Shown here: in pieces, positions 11,987 to 24,939 of the stretch | How positions within the stretch are numbered: the stretch's first letter is position 1 | How the letters are laid out: the number at the start of each line of letters is the position of its first letter | Assembly: GCA_033065855.1 (NCBI GenBank) | Contig: JAVXUO010002626.1 | Location: forward strand, 152,310-216,309 | From: Escallonia rubra | Taxonomy: Eukaryota > Streptophyta > Magnoliopsida > Escalloniales > Escalloniaceae | Direction of reading: 5' to 3' | DNA: 64,000 nucleotides | Made by a program: the position numbers and the translations under genes | The notes under the pieces: generated by a model | What the model was told of the DNA's origin: nothing | Databases searched by the model: none | The model's input: the letters and a program-made list of their open reading frames with translations, nothing else

Positions 11987-12127
11987 TTAAAACTAAGTCT
12001 TTCTTAAAGATCTCCCAGAAAATCAAGTAAAGAACAAACCAAGAACTATTCGTCTTAAAAGAATTTTCATTCGAAGGAAAAAAAAGTTTCATTTGAATCG
12101 ATCCTTCAGTCTCTTCTAATCCAGTTT

Positions 12128-12350
12128 TAAAATCGTTTTTCATTCGAATCAAAAGTTTTCAGTCGAAGCAAAAGTTTTTCATCCGAAACAAAACTTTTCA
12201 GTCGAAGCAAAAGTTTTCATTCGAAGCAAAACTTTTTAGTTGAAGTAAAAGTTTTCATTCGAAGCAAAACATTTTCAGTCGAAGCAAAACTTTCATTCGA
12301 AGCAAACGTTTTTAGTCGAAGCAAAAGTTTTCATTCGAATGAAAAGGAGT
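12128..12350 (+). repeat. 19/38-bp tandem repeat inside the Copia LTR
   Basis: Alternating units AAAGTTTTCATTCGAAGC and AAAACTTTTCAGTCGAAGC, about 11-12 half-units. Each contains TTCGAA or GTCGAA. More diverged copies extend to about 12490. Confidence 0.8.
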
Positions 12351-13085
12351 TTCCATTCGAGTCAATCAATCAGTGGCTCTAAACTCTCTCAGTCCTATCA
12401 TTTGACTCGAATCAATCCATAATTCTTTCGACCGAATTTTTCAGAGATGTTTTCATTCGAATTATTTTATTTTTTCATTCGAATAAATCTTTGTGTCATC
12501 CCTTTTTAGCGGTCATATTCTCTTCAAGTATAAAAAGGGACTCCTAGAGCATTTATTGCTAACTCTTCCAATCTCTGAAAAATCTCTCAAAAACTTCTAA
12601 AAAGACTATCTCATCTTATTCATACTTTCATATACTATTCCTTGAGTGAGTTCATATTTGAGAAATTGAGTAGCAAGCTTCTTGGTTCAGTTCTTGAAAG
12701 GTTTCAGATCTTCCCACCTAAGAAAGTTTAGCTTTGTTGTACTCATTGTAATATTTGCTCATAAAGGAGTTATACTGTATTTAAATTGTAAATCTTCTTT
12801 TCACTTGTAATCGTTGGAAACCTTGAAGGGTTTCGAATTTGTACTGTGGTTTAAGCTAGCACCTGAAGCTAGTTGTTCAGTGAAAGGCTCGAGTAGGTCT
12901 CTCTTGTGTGGAGTGCTCAGGGACTGGACGCAGGTGGGGCCGAAACAGTATAAATCTTTGTGTCGATTTATATTTACTGTTTATGTTACTACATTGTAAG
13001 TAAGTTTTTAATTTTTTGCTTAAAGTTGTAAACACCTATTCACCCCCCCCCCCCCCCCTTCTCTAGGTGTGTTTAGGGACCTACA

Positions 13086-14029
13086 TGGGGTCTCCCCCTC
13101 CCCCCTAGGGGAAGCTTTGGCCCATTGGGCATGCCAACACCCGATATAACTGCGCTATATAAGCTTTAAGGGCTCTTGATAACCACATGCATGGGTTTAG
13201 ACTTTCTCTTCTTCAATTAGACAACTAATAAAAAAATAATTATAGGCTTATTCGTCTCTATTGTGGTAAAAAGGTTTAACAACGCCAAATTCTGAGCCTT
13301 TTATGGAAATGTTATGGCCTCGCCCTTACATCATGTGTTGATGCAATTAACCATCTTCAATTTGCAGCTTACAAAATTTCATACTATTATATTAAAACCT
13401 GAATAAGGGTTAGTTACACTCAATGTCACCTATAGTCTTTTATGCATATCCTAAAATGTTTACAAAATGTTGCAACTCACACCACACTATCATGTATCAG
13501 AAAGAATCCTTGTCGGATTGATGACATGAAAGGCTATTGTTAGTAATTCACAGATAAATAGTAACTACTCTTTGCTTTTGCTTTCTTTCCGTTAAAAAAG
13601 TTTTTCCTTTCATATTTCCTTTTTACTTCTTAGGCTATCTCTGCTTTGCTAAATCCCCCAGTTCATGGTTGATTTTCCCACTTGGATCATTGTTGTTAGC
13701 CCTTCTTGGCTACACACTTTGGTCGCTCTTTGAGCTCACTTTTGCCGAAACTCAACATATATTCAATGGTAAAAGTTCAGTGCTGCCTATCCAATCCACC
13801 TGGAGCACACGCTCTAAGTCACATGCTTCTCACTTTATCTCTATAAATTTCCTAAGTTTCGATTCGATGCGTCTCCACCTTATATAAAGGAGACAGTCAT
13901 GCGCTGCCTAACTAGGGGGTTGGCCTGAGCTCCTCCCACCCCCTTTTAGAGGTCTGCCTGAGGTCTACCCCTCGGAAGAAAAGGATGGGGAGGGGGAGCG
14001 GTGGCTCGAGCCCTCCCTTGAATCATTAC
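13086..14029. other. No gene recognised
   Basis: Mixed-composition DNA with C-rich blocks (13085-13130, 13910-14015). A TATA-like TTATATAAAGG lies at about 13880 but no open frame follows it. No domain or repeat family is identifiable. Confidence 0.4.
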
Positions 14030-14934
14030 TAGACCTAGCAAAATGTGAACCGGACTCGTTACCCGGTCCAAAATGCCGAGTACGGGTACCTATTTTGAAG
14101 ACCCGTGAAAAACAGACACGTACCAGAACCGACCTGTAATTTTCGGGTCGGTCCGGGTCGGATGCGGTTTACCCGGACTACCCACGCCGCCGCTCTCTGC
14201 CAGCCACGCCGTCGCTCTCTACCACCCACGAAGCCGTTATCTGTCACCCATGAAGCCTCTTTCACACCCACCAGTCAGATCTGCGACGACCACTCTACTC
14301 CACGTGATCTCGACGGCGTCCCATCGTTCCTCTCAAGCTCCACCGCCAGATCCGCCTCATCGACGCCCGTTTATCTCCCATCAGCTCCGACGCCGGTCAA
14401 CCTCATCGACGCCGGTTTATCTCCCATCAGCTCCGACGCCATGACCGAAGTGTCCATCGGCGATGATACCCACTATGACGCCTTCACCATGCTGTTGGAT
14501 CTGCCGAGGAGTAAAATTTGCTTACAAAATAATTTTTTTTTCAGATCTACTTGTAAAATTTGTGTTATTTTTTTTTTGTATGTAATAATATGTTAGTATC
14601 TCAGTTATAGGAACTAATTTATAAGTGATTTTCTGTATTTTTATTAAGATAATGATCTTGTTGTGTTAGGAAATTTGGGAGTTGAGATAATTGTGTTGGA
14701 ATTTTTGTGATAATCAAATAGAAGGAAAAAAGTTTTCTGACATAAATATGTTAATAAAAAAAATCATAAATTTAACAACTTACCCGCGGGTAATACCCTA
14801 CCCGCAAGGGTAGGGTACGGATCCCAGATATTCGTACCCGGGAAAACCCGGGTATAAATTATCCGACCCGGTTTTACCCGGATCCGCCCGGGTATTACCC
14901 GTACCCGCGCGGATCGACCCGTTTGCCAGGTCTA
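14030..14934. mobile_element. Non-autonomous hAT-like element (905 bp)
   Basis: The ends are inverted: TAGACCTAGCAAA at 14030 and, in complement, TAGACCTGGCAAA at 14934. Both are followed by ACCCGGGTA / GGGTCGG-rich subterminal DNA. Flanks ATCATTAC (14022-14029) and TTCGTTAA (14935-14942) agree at five of eight positions, compatible with a decayed 8-bp hAT duplication. The interior has no transposase; the 163-codon frame at 14105-14596 shows no known domain. Confidence 0.65.
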
Positions 14935-15092
14935 TTCGTTAACCATCATGGGGGCTCTCTTTCCTTGCCCCTTGTGGCCCCTTCTCATTGCCTCATGGGG
15001 GCTCCTTTTCTTTAGAGGCTCTTAGCCCCCCATCCTTTGGTGGCTCCTCTTCTTGGGGAGCCCATTGCTCCATGACAATTTATTATCATGCC

Positions 15093-15777
15093 CAGTGTTA
15101 TCAAAGGCGCGCCTAGGCACAAAACGCAGCCCCTACGAAAAGGCGCGGTCCTTGTGCGCCTAGGTGCCCAGGCGCAAGGCGGTGGTAGAGGAGCAAAAAA
15201 AAGCCCAAAATCCTAATTTCTTATTTTTGCATCGTGGCATCATCTCAACCATTCATTATTTTTTATGCTTTCTTTCATAATATAATAAATCAATATCTAA
15301 ACCACAAAAAACCTAAAATCTCAAATCCCTAATCAATCGATTCTCTTATTATTGGTCATTGTGCATTCCGTCCCCAATTGTTATTCTCTTTTAAGTAAAT
15401 TTACTCCTTCACTTCACCTTGTAGACAAAAAAGATGAAATTGAGGAGGAACCTCTATTAGACTTGGAGCCTATGATTGTATTTTGAGGAAAACATTGTTG
15501 CGTTAACCCTCATTGATGATGAGAAGGACATTTTCATATTCACTTAGGATTAGCTACTTCTCATTGGATTTGAAACATTTTCTATTGTTGAAAATTTGTT
15601 AAATTGCCATGTTATAAAGTTTTTTTTACATGATTTTATTGGTTTACTACACTATTATCTATTTATTTTATTTTTGTATTTTGTGCCTCACTTTGAAAAG
15701 GCGCGCGCCTGCGCCTTGTGCCTAGGCTCCAGAGACCATATGCGCCTTAGGTGCGCTCTGCGCCTTCAATAACTATG
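15093..15777. mobile_element. Non-autonomous hAT-like element (685 bp)
   Basis: Imperfect terminal inverted repeats: CAGTGTTATCAAAGGCGC at 15093 and CATAGTTATTGAAGGCGC in complement at 15777. GGCGC/GCGCC repeats are clustered at both ends. Flanking octamers ATCATGCC and GTCGTGCC match at six of eight positions, as for an aged 8-bp target duplication. The interior is AT-rich and non-coding. Confidence 0.65.
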
Positions 15778-16509
15778 GTCGTGCCCAAGCACCATGATGC
15801 TCGATTGTGCCCAAGCACCATTTTCGCACTGTGTGGCCCTGGCATAATGTTGTCCCCGCGGCTGAGACATGTGATGCCTAATCATGGTCGAGTGTTGTGA
15901 TGCCCAACCACGCCCAAACGTCATCCTCGCACTACATGCCCCAAAGTTGAACCCGTCACCACGCCTGAATGCCGTGATGACTGACCGCACTTGAGCTCTG
16001 CTTTCTATTATTCGTGCCCCCGATAATACTACCCAACCGCACCCATGAGTTACTGCCATGTCACTTGCCCCTGCAAGACGCTCATTCACCGCGCCCCTGC
16101 GCCATTTTATTGAGCGTGCCCTTACACCACACATATATCGCTCCCTTGTGCTGCACAATTTTAACGAGCACGCCCCCGACACCTAGTCACGTTACGACGC
16201 TCCACCTTGGTCTATCTTAAACCACACCAAGTACGCTTGCCTTGAAAGCAGAACATGCTTCAACCTGCTCTCTATAGCATACAACATCCCAAAGGGCTCT
16301 TCTTGTACTGCTCCAGCATGAGGAACTTCGCAAGGGGATATGTTCATGCTCGAGACACTATCTCTACCTAGGGTGACTCGCGTGACACTGGGCATGGATG
16401 AGGTGGGACCCGTAGTACTCACGTTACCGGTGATCATCAGCGCTACCAGGATCATGACCCCCAAGTCATTCCGCGACAGGAGCAGGTTACTAAAGGGCAT
16501 CAGGCATAG

Positions 16510-17202
16510 TGTCTGACAGTCAGGGCTTTGCCGACCATTGTCAGGTTCTCTGTGTCTCTTGAAGCCCCCCTCCCCCCTCCGGAACTCAGTAAGGGCTTTG
16601 GACTGGTGGCTAGATCAAGGGTATTCTCTAGCCACACAGGCACTATGTGAGTCTGTCTTTTCAGACATATAGAGAAAAATTACACAGGGCAGACATAACG
16701 AATTTGTGATCTAATAGTTCAAGAAACATCGGCATTTATGGCCCCCTCTGTGAGGTTTCACTCCTAGGGAGTGCCATTTGCCTGATGACACAATCATATC
16801 TTTGCCTATAAATAATGGATTTTGGATTTTCATTTTGGACAATTAAACTCATTTGCAAGAACTCACTTTCTCACTCTAGATTTTCAAAACTAAAGATTCT
16901 AAAACGAGAAAACTCTTGGACTGGGAGTCTGACTTAATACCCTAGGTTGGACATTTACATCTTGACCCTAACATTCAGACTGGGGCACTTGGACCTTAGC
17001 GTGGACTATTGACTATCGGACAATATCTACCTCAGCCCTTGCAATTGGAGCAATGTCATTTCTCAGGCTCTGTCTGGGAAGCCTTAGTCTCTACATTTGC
17101 TCTACCTTTGCTCAGTCCAACTACTGAACACTTGGCAGTTGACTTGGACTGTATCCTTTGTGCCACCTCCATGTACACTATAAACTAATGTCCTTGGCAT
17201 TA
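16510..17202 (+). repeat. LTR of the Tat/Ogre-like Ty3 family, second copy
   Basis: Homologous in inverted orientation to 3758-4430. It has TATA at about 16806 (CCTATAAATAATGG) and the LTR end CCTTGGCATTA, followed by a decayed primer-site region (TTTCGGAGACC). No gag or pol follows; the next DNA is GT-rich. Upstream, 15780-16200 has degenerate GTGCCC-rich repeats resembling those at 5509-6080. Confidence 0.6.
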
Positions 17203-19390
17203 TTCATTTATTTCGGAGACCTAAAAATCAATAGGAACACTATTCTCTATTTTGGAAAAATAAGGAGAGAGAAGATAATTTTGACCAAGGGTCTGAGGGT
17301 GGGTGGGGATTACGATCGGTGGTTTTGGTGTTAAGTGGGGTCAGTGTTAGGCGATATAGCAATTTGAAGGGCAGGGGCAACGGTGAACATGTGATTGGTG
17401 ACGGCGGTGGGCATGATGATTGGTATCGACATTAGTTGGTGAGTACATTTATGATGGCGGTTGTCCGTTTGGTGTTTGGCGGTCGGTTTAGTTGTGGTGG
17501 TGTTAGGTTTAGGAGTTATGTCGATGGGTGTTTGGTGGAACTGGTAGTTGTTTTGGTATAATGATGGTGGTAGTTGTTATGAAATGAGTTGAAGGTGTTT
17601 TTCTTTTTGAACATTCTGACGACATTAATTAGTCTGAAGGTAAATTTGTTGCTGGAATCAGTGGTAGTGGTGTGGTTGAGGGGGTGAGAGTAGGAGGTTT
17701 GTGAGGTGAAAGTTGGGGATGAAGATGGAAGATGAAGATATATTAGCAAAAGTGTGTGTGAGAGAGAGAGAGAGAGAGAGTGAGATAATGATTGAGGTTT
17801 CCCAACAATACCCTTAAAAAAAATGCCACATCATCAATACGACGAGGATTCTCGCTAGAATACGGTAGCATGATGTTAGCAGCAATATCACTATTTATCA
17901 AAGAAGTATATTCAGACTAAAGAGTTCAACTCATCAAGCCACAAACACATGGTCCACTGGAAAGCAGAAACTCAAAACCCTGGTTTTACAGACATATCAG
18001 TTATTCTGTGATTCCAATCGCTTGGCCTGCGTATACGTATCAGACAGCAACTTAACAACCTACAAACACAAACAAGTAAACTCATTATGCAGATCTACCA
18101 AGTAGGAAAATCTAACTTCCTTTATTACCTCTCTTTCGTTTAGAATTAAAAGTCACATTTTGTGGAACATGAGTTGAAAAATAAACATTCTTTGCACATT
18201 CTGATAATTACTGAGTGGAGTAAAATTCACACCCTTTTTTTTTTTTTACCTCAATAACACTCTTTCTCTGCTGAAAAGGACATTAATGACAATATTTAAC
18301 TCCTAATTGACAAAAAAAATGTGATTTTGATTAAAAAAAAACTAATTATCTAATAAAAGAATGCTGCAGTCTTTGAAACGTAGAATACTTTATGAACCCA
18401 CGAAAAGGTATCAAGCACAAGTGGATCTTCCTTTTCATGTTGTTACCGGAAGTCTAATACATATATAGTAAAAATTGAAATTGAGATAATGTTACCTAGT
18501 CACCACATATTTGGACACTCTCTTAATTTGTTACGTGAATTATTTAATGTTGACTTTTAAAAATCATTTTCAATTTACTCACCTTTATGATTTTTCTCTC
18601 TCCGACCTATTCAATTTCTCCTCTTCCTCTCTCTCTCTCTCACACACACGCGCAAATATTACGTAAGCACCTCACATAATCCTCTTTTTTAACATGAATA
18701 CTTCTTTTCTTTTCACTTCACTCTAAAATTTTGGCCACAACATACTCCGAGAAATACTATTTAGACATAGTACAAGCTAATTTGATAGTTTTAATTCGAA
18801 ACAGAAGGCCTCATATTTCAGTTGTGTAAACAAATTCCTCATTACCTCCAATATTTTACATTTTTGTTTTTATTTTTGATCTATAATACTTAGATATTCT
18901 TTTTACGATCTAAGTTTACAATTTGTCTTGTAATCCAATTACTAAATTAATTCTATGTTATATACATTTATTCCTAAATTTGATAACCAAATTAGTAATT
19001 CTCTCTTTTTCCTTCATTTTTCTTACACGTGCTCTCTCTCCCCCCACCGTTTTTCTCTTTATTTATGGTACGGGAATCTGATAAGCTTAAGAGTTAAATT
19101 ACCACTTTTCATGTTACTTAAATTTCAAAAAAAGAAACATATCATCTTTTTTCAAATAGTTAACATTTAGTGATGCTTCTTTACACATCGATTTAAGAGC
19201 AGTATTATAACGCTTACCAAGTGATTAAGAAATATTGATTGCACCCTCTCATGTATTTTTCACTTTTTGTTGCTAAAAACATATTTAAGTACGATTATTA
19301 ACCTTTTAGCGGCAAACATGCAGTGTTGAGGCTCTAGGTTGGGTTGGGGAGTTTGAGGCTTTGGATCTGCATTGCCTCTAATTTTATTTT

Positions 19391-19423
<33 letters not shown>

Positions 19424-22400
19424 GGGTTTTTGAGTCTTCCAATATTGCTCTAATGGCGCCCAGGTGGGTGCGAACCCCTTTCCACGGTTCCGTTTTGAAG
19501 GCAAGGATGGATAGCTCGTCCTGCGTTTTTGATGGAATGGCTAGGGTGGCGGTGGGTTAGCATATAATCCTGCAGTCTCCGTTAGGTGGTGGCTTCACAA
19601 ATGATTGTGCAACCTCTCATGATTTCTTTCTTCATCTTTATATTGTGTCTTTACCGTGTGGATATTTTCGGTGTTTAACTTTCTTCGTTTGTGGGTTAGG
19701 GTTTGTATAGGTAAGGACCGAGGTTTCGTTGGAGCGGATAGATTGCTAGTGCATTATAAGCCTGTTTATTAGATTCTCCACTGCTATTTCTATTACGGTT
19801 CTGTTATTAGCACGACAATTAAACTATGCATCGCCCTCATGTGGCATTCCCAGGGTTTTATGCTTTCTTGTCACCGAATTCTACCTAAAATTAATCAAAG
19901 AAAAGAGCCCTAATCGCTATAATCCCCTAGATTGCGGATCAGGATCCCCTGCTGTAACCCCCTTGATTCCCTTTCTCTCTCTTCCCCCTCTCTCATTTGG
20001 GATCACAGCAGGTTGTTGTAACCTTGGGTTACAGCAGGCAATCATAATCCCTTGATTGCCTATGGGTGCGAGCGCGCCAAACTAGGAAGCACAAACACCT
20101 ATACACAGTCAAACTTCAGTATCCAACAACTACCCAACGAAGATGCATAAGACACCTTTGCACAGTTGATATTATTTTTCTATTCACTTGTAATTCTCAA
20201 ATGCGTCGAATACCTCATGCCAAGGTGATACCCATGGTACAAAATTGCTTATAAACTTCATTTGAGGGTCATCATCATGGGAATAATAGGGAACTTCGGA
20301 TTCATTTGAAAAATAAAAAATATGGATGATCACTAACAATATTGCAGTCTTAACTTTTGTTTCGATGGCCTTTTTTTCCGAGACAATGGCTCTTCGATAA
20401 TGACAATTTAATCAGTGAGACGCAAATCGCTCACTTCGATAATGTTGCAGGAAAAATGTTACTGATGATGGTGATCCAGAGGGCAATAAATGAAAAAACC
20501 GTGTTACTTCTGGCTTTGCTTTAACGAGATCTTACATCACCATATTAACTAGGTACGATAACTTAAGACTTCAATAACTTGACTTCTAAAAACCAAAAAA
20601 ATAACTTGACTTCTAATATGACTTTTACTCGTAGTTCATTAGTTCGTATCTTACTATTTTATTAGGGTAGAATATGCTCAAAACATAGATAAACGCACCC
20701 TCACTTAAATCTATGTAAAGAACATAGCAGCTTCCCACTACGTTGAAAGTATAATTTGTTAAAAATTGCGGTGTGCAGTGTCTCCATAAGGTGCCCAACA
20801 CAGTGTCCATGCGACTTGTGTGCCAAAACAGCGCGATTGATCAGGGAATATGATGGTCATAGATGTTCACCGTCCTAAAGTTGTATCACATATTATACAG
20901 AAAGGCAAACTAACAAGGTAGGCAGGCATAATAAGTCACTAATTCGCCAAGCGAGAATAGGAGCGAAAGCGACAAAGTTGACACTAGCAAAAACGTAAAA
21001 CGGGACACAAACTGGCTCTCCTCTCCTCAACTTGGCTTTAAGTGAGAGGATATTCATGGAACGAGGTACGCCCAAATCAAGGATTAAATCAGGTTTGCGA
21101 CTTTTCTTCTTCTTTTTTCTCTCTTTTTTTGGTCTGTTGTATCATGGCGAATCATTTGGCATTATACAACCGCAGCCCCCATTACTAACCCACTACTAGA
21201 TGACAAAGGCATTATACTGCTAGTTGAAGGGTGGATTGTATTCTTAAACAAAACACAGAGAGAAGAAACGTGGGCATATCCCACAATTGATCAACATGCG
21301 TGAAGAAGTATGAACCGTACACGGATAGGCAGTCAACAAGAATGTTCCAGCCTAACAAGTTTTAATGTTACCTCCAAGAAGTTTGGCAGAAACCTATTGC
21401 AGTGTATAATTCTATTAATCGTGTGTAAATGACCCCATGAGTTGAAGATACAATAAGCCTATATATGCAATTTTTATTTAAAAGAAAGGATAGTCACCAA
21501 AAAAAGAGACGCAACGTATATACATCTCCCGAGGTCTCAATAATACAGCTGAGGCTCTTTCAAGATTTGCTTAGTAAAATCCCTTTTTTCCAATGCTGGT
21601 TCATCGGGTAGTGAACATTATAAATTGATTACTTACGGGAAACAACACATAGGCAAGGTTTATATAGCAAATTGGTTAGCACACGCCGAATTTTTCAAAA
21701 GTACTATTTTAGGTTTTTTTTCACTAGAACTACCTAAATTCACCTTTTGCTGGTCTTCATTTTCAAAAAGAGGGGGAGGGGGGGAGGAAATCGTGATTCG
21801 ATATTCGTATATCCACTTACTTAATTTTGTGGCCAACGTGCTATTACGCCTTCCCGAGGAGGGTCGGATCATTCCGAGCTTAGAGGATTGGGGAAGGAAC
21901 TACTTAGTTTCCTCAACATTTATAAGATGTTTAGAAGTTCTTCATAAACACAAGTAATCGTCTTTCTTCACTACTCTTCACAAAGTTAATGTTTTTTCCT
22001 TTTTTTTTTAAGTCTTCAATTCTCCTCGCGACAGAGTTGATGCAAAGTGAATCGCCGAGCTTTGGGCCATTGTCTACTCTAAGGAATTTGTTATTATCTT
22101 CGCAAAGTGAGAGAAGAAAATCTGGAACCCCAAAGAAAGTGCCACAATTGGTGCACTGCCTCAAGCGCCTAGGCATTTATGAACTTTGGACAATTTCTGA
22201 AAACAGGTTGAGGCTCGCGAACTATCCCAAAAAGTGAGAAAATTAGATAACCATAATTCGATCTTGCTGAAGAAACAACGGGGAAGCTTATTCAAAAGAA
22301 TAAGCCGCGGTCGCGCATTCTCAGAGAAACACAGCACGCGCGCCATTAGTGAGTGAGGCATTCATCATTATCGTTTCCCTTGTGAATATGTTTGCGAGGT

Positions 22401-24239
22401 TCTTCAAAGGTTATAGTATAGTAAAATTTATCTCCCCACTATTATGTGTACATCTGGATTGTAAGGTAGGCGACTTCCATATATATTTTGTAAAACAATT
22501 GAGAAGCCTTCATCAACCCCAAGTATTGATTAAATATTCCTATTATTCACCCCAAAAAAAAAAAAAAAAACTAGGGAGCTTTGCCCAAAAATATGACCCC
22601 GTCAATATACCTCCCTCTCTCTCCCTCTAGCATATTACACAGACATACCCGTTCACCCAGTACCATTTTTAGATTTATAGGCATTTCGTGATATACCGGT
22701 GGGTTTTGCATTTATCATATTCTTGTTTTACTCTGCATTTCTTCCTACAGAAAGGATATGAATGCAGCTGGGGCAGATATATTCTGGGCGACCAGCCCAA
22801 GTCGCACCCTGCCAATCGAGCCAGCCCAAGTCACACCCCTACCTCTTTATTTACTTGGTATAGTTCATTATAAACCAACCAACAAAAAAAAAAAGAACCC
22901 GCACCACGCAAAACTTGAATCGGATTGCTTCCCATGGTTTGTTCATTTTAGTTAACCCTGACCGTAAAGGCTAGGCAATTACGCCAAGGAAGTTGTGGCC
23001 GACAGACATTGGGACATTCCAAATTGAAAATAAAAATAAAATCCAACTAGGTCAAATTAGTTTTACCATCACAGCATATGATTTAAGGGTGGAAAAAAAA
23101 TTAGGTGTAAAGGGCCAATAGTTTTTTTGCAAATGATTCAATTTAGCTTTAGTAGCAGGAACTCCAAGAAAAGATGCCCCTCAACTTTCATTACTGTTGC
23201 CCTAGTTCGAATTTAAACTTGAACTTATTCAGTAGGCACTAGGGCTAGTCCGATGAGAGTTAAAGGTTATTATAATAATGTCTTACTTAGGGCAAAAAAT
23301 TCAGAAGCATAACAACGGGGGAGGGAAGAGGAATCTTATAAAACGCGAGTAAAAATATTTACATCTTCACAGGTTTGTGAACAAGCAGAATTAGATAGAA
23401 GGAGACTAAATCATAAAATAGCTATTTTCCTACTAATAATTCTAGCCCCACCCAACCCCCCCACACGCACCAAAAACTGAAAAGGCTACATTATACTAAA
23501 TGAGATCAATAACTAAGGGTGACTAATTTCGAAAACACAGCAGGTGGCAGAAGTATAGACAAGTGCATGCAAAAAATCATTACTGCTTCGTAAATACAAA
23601 CAACAATCAATCAGCTCATGCAAATTAGCAAATGTCATCAGAGTTGAGAATAATACACACATATGATACATTTAAGAACAAAAAGAAACATGTAACATAA
23701 CGCAGGTATCACAGAGCATAGACAGAAATCTTATTATGACATATCACATGTGGATAAAAAGGATAAGGAACGTGAACCTTTCACACCCGCGTTACAAAAT
23801 CAACAGGCAACCCTAAAAACTCTACTCTCAATCTTTCTGTTGCCAAAAAGATATTAAAATTGGTCACTATTAACTACTGATACATAATTGCTAGTTCCAC
23901 CAATCAGTTCATGTTCATCGGAGTTACATCCACCAAAACAAATTTCATTTCATATGTTAACAACAAAGTTTCCATCAAATAAGCACTAAACTGGCACTCT
24001 TTGAGTCCTCATGTAACCCTCTCTCTCTCTTATACCGAAAAAGAGGCCTTTACTGCCAAGTTCTTCCTAAAGGATATGAGCTTAAGAAATCAGAGCATAG
24101 TTGCATCCTTGAGGGTTACGTTTTCTGTGGGTGATAGAGAGACAAGGGTATAGATATATATTTTTTAATTAGATGTATAATTAAACATGTATTAGATTCC
24201 TGCAAACTCCCAATGGTTAAACCCCAAATTACCGAAGAT
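17203..24239. other. Gene-poor DNA, no gene recognised
   Basis: 17290-17750 is GGTGG/GTGG-rich with a (GA)n tract at 17760-17783. 18630-18655 is (CT)n(CA)n. 19382-19421 is a T-tract running into a G-tract of about 22. A small inverted repeat CCTGCTGTAACCC / GGGTTACAGCAGG lies at 19948-20036 and may be a short MITE. Open frames of 60-110 codons (21625, 21989, 22349) show no domains and no supported splice structure. No tRNA, rRNA or miRNA hairpin was recognised by eye. Confidence 0.45.
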
Positions 24240-24939
24240 GAGATACTCAGGCAACTTCAAAACCTAAGCAGTATTATAATTCCTAAGAACGTAGGAAGAC
24301 ACCAGATTTCATTAGATCATTCCTAAGAACGTAGGAAGACACCAGATTTCACTAGATCATGTCCCATCTGACATGTTTTCAACCCCAACGGAAGTGAAGT
24401 AAAAAGAAGTGCCTCAACAAAGAGACTGGAATAATCAGGGCCCTCTGCACAAGCTGTAAAGCGAACAACAGACTTGAGAGTCTAATGATCATTGTTGCAC
24501 AAAGCAAATAGCTCCTCTCAGCTAGTCATCACAGCAAAAGTTTGATGCACAAGAACATATCGCACCCACTTAACCGGTGTGACAAAACAAATCCCCTTAA
24601 ACAGAGCAAAAACTGAATATAGATGTCACTAGCAACAGATCTCCCCATGGGCACTCTTCAAACGACTCCAAATTCACAAAACAGATGATCAAACTAATTG
24701 ATATCCCATCCAAGTCAAAGCTGCATCAATAACCTTCTAACTGAAGATATACTGCAACTTAAACTAACAACCACCACCTAAACCTAACTCATAGCAGAAA
24801 ACAAAACACCACAGAACATAGAACCTAACACATTTCATCAAGTAGCAGTATCAAAACCTCTATATAAAGACAAAAACCACGTAACTATATAAAATATTTA
24901 AAGCCTGGGCTTAGTATTTACCTGAAAGAAGGAATCTTG
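24240..24939. other. FPA downstream region, with a 40-bp tandem duplication
   Basis: This follows the FPA stop codon on the minus strand. A donor-like CAG|GTAAAT at 24922/24921 suggests an intron in the 3' UTR, but its acceptor cannot be chosen by eye. A 40-bp unit starting ATTCCTAAGAACGTAGGAAG repeats once at 24279 and 24319. Confidence 0.4.

Larger units (their letters stand above)
10389..13085 (+). repeat. Copia/SIRE-like LTR, interrupted by a Pack-MULE
   Basis: Begins TGTTGACTTTAAAAGTCAAG followed by TTTTGATGAT, the usual start of SIRE-type Copia LTRs. It resumes after the insertion at 11996 and contains an inner tandem repeat (12128-12350) and a TATA-like TATAAAAAGGGA at about 12522. 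It ends in AACACCTATTCA plus a C-tract (13043-13058), CTCTAGGTG and CCTACA. Without the 1367-bp insertion and its duplication, the LTR is about 1.33 kb. No primer site or gag follows and no 5-bp duplication was found, so solo-LTR status is inferred. Confidence 0.55.

Noticed and set aside
10384-13090. 5-bp target duplication for the Copia LTR
   Set aside because: The left flank AGGGT was not found at the right end, so the LTR's right boundary or solo status is not proven.
14105-14596. 163-codon open frame in the hAT-like element
   Set aside because: No domain, low-complexity Ser/Pro/Thr composition, and it begins in terminal repeat sequence.
15766-16182. 138-codon minus-strand frame
   Set aside because: Built from degenerate GTGCCC-type repeats with no recognisable domain; probably repeat-derived.
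21625-22361. Overlapping frames of 66-110 codons on both strands
   Set aside because: No domain, no consistent splice sites, and composition like the surrounding non-coding DNA.
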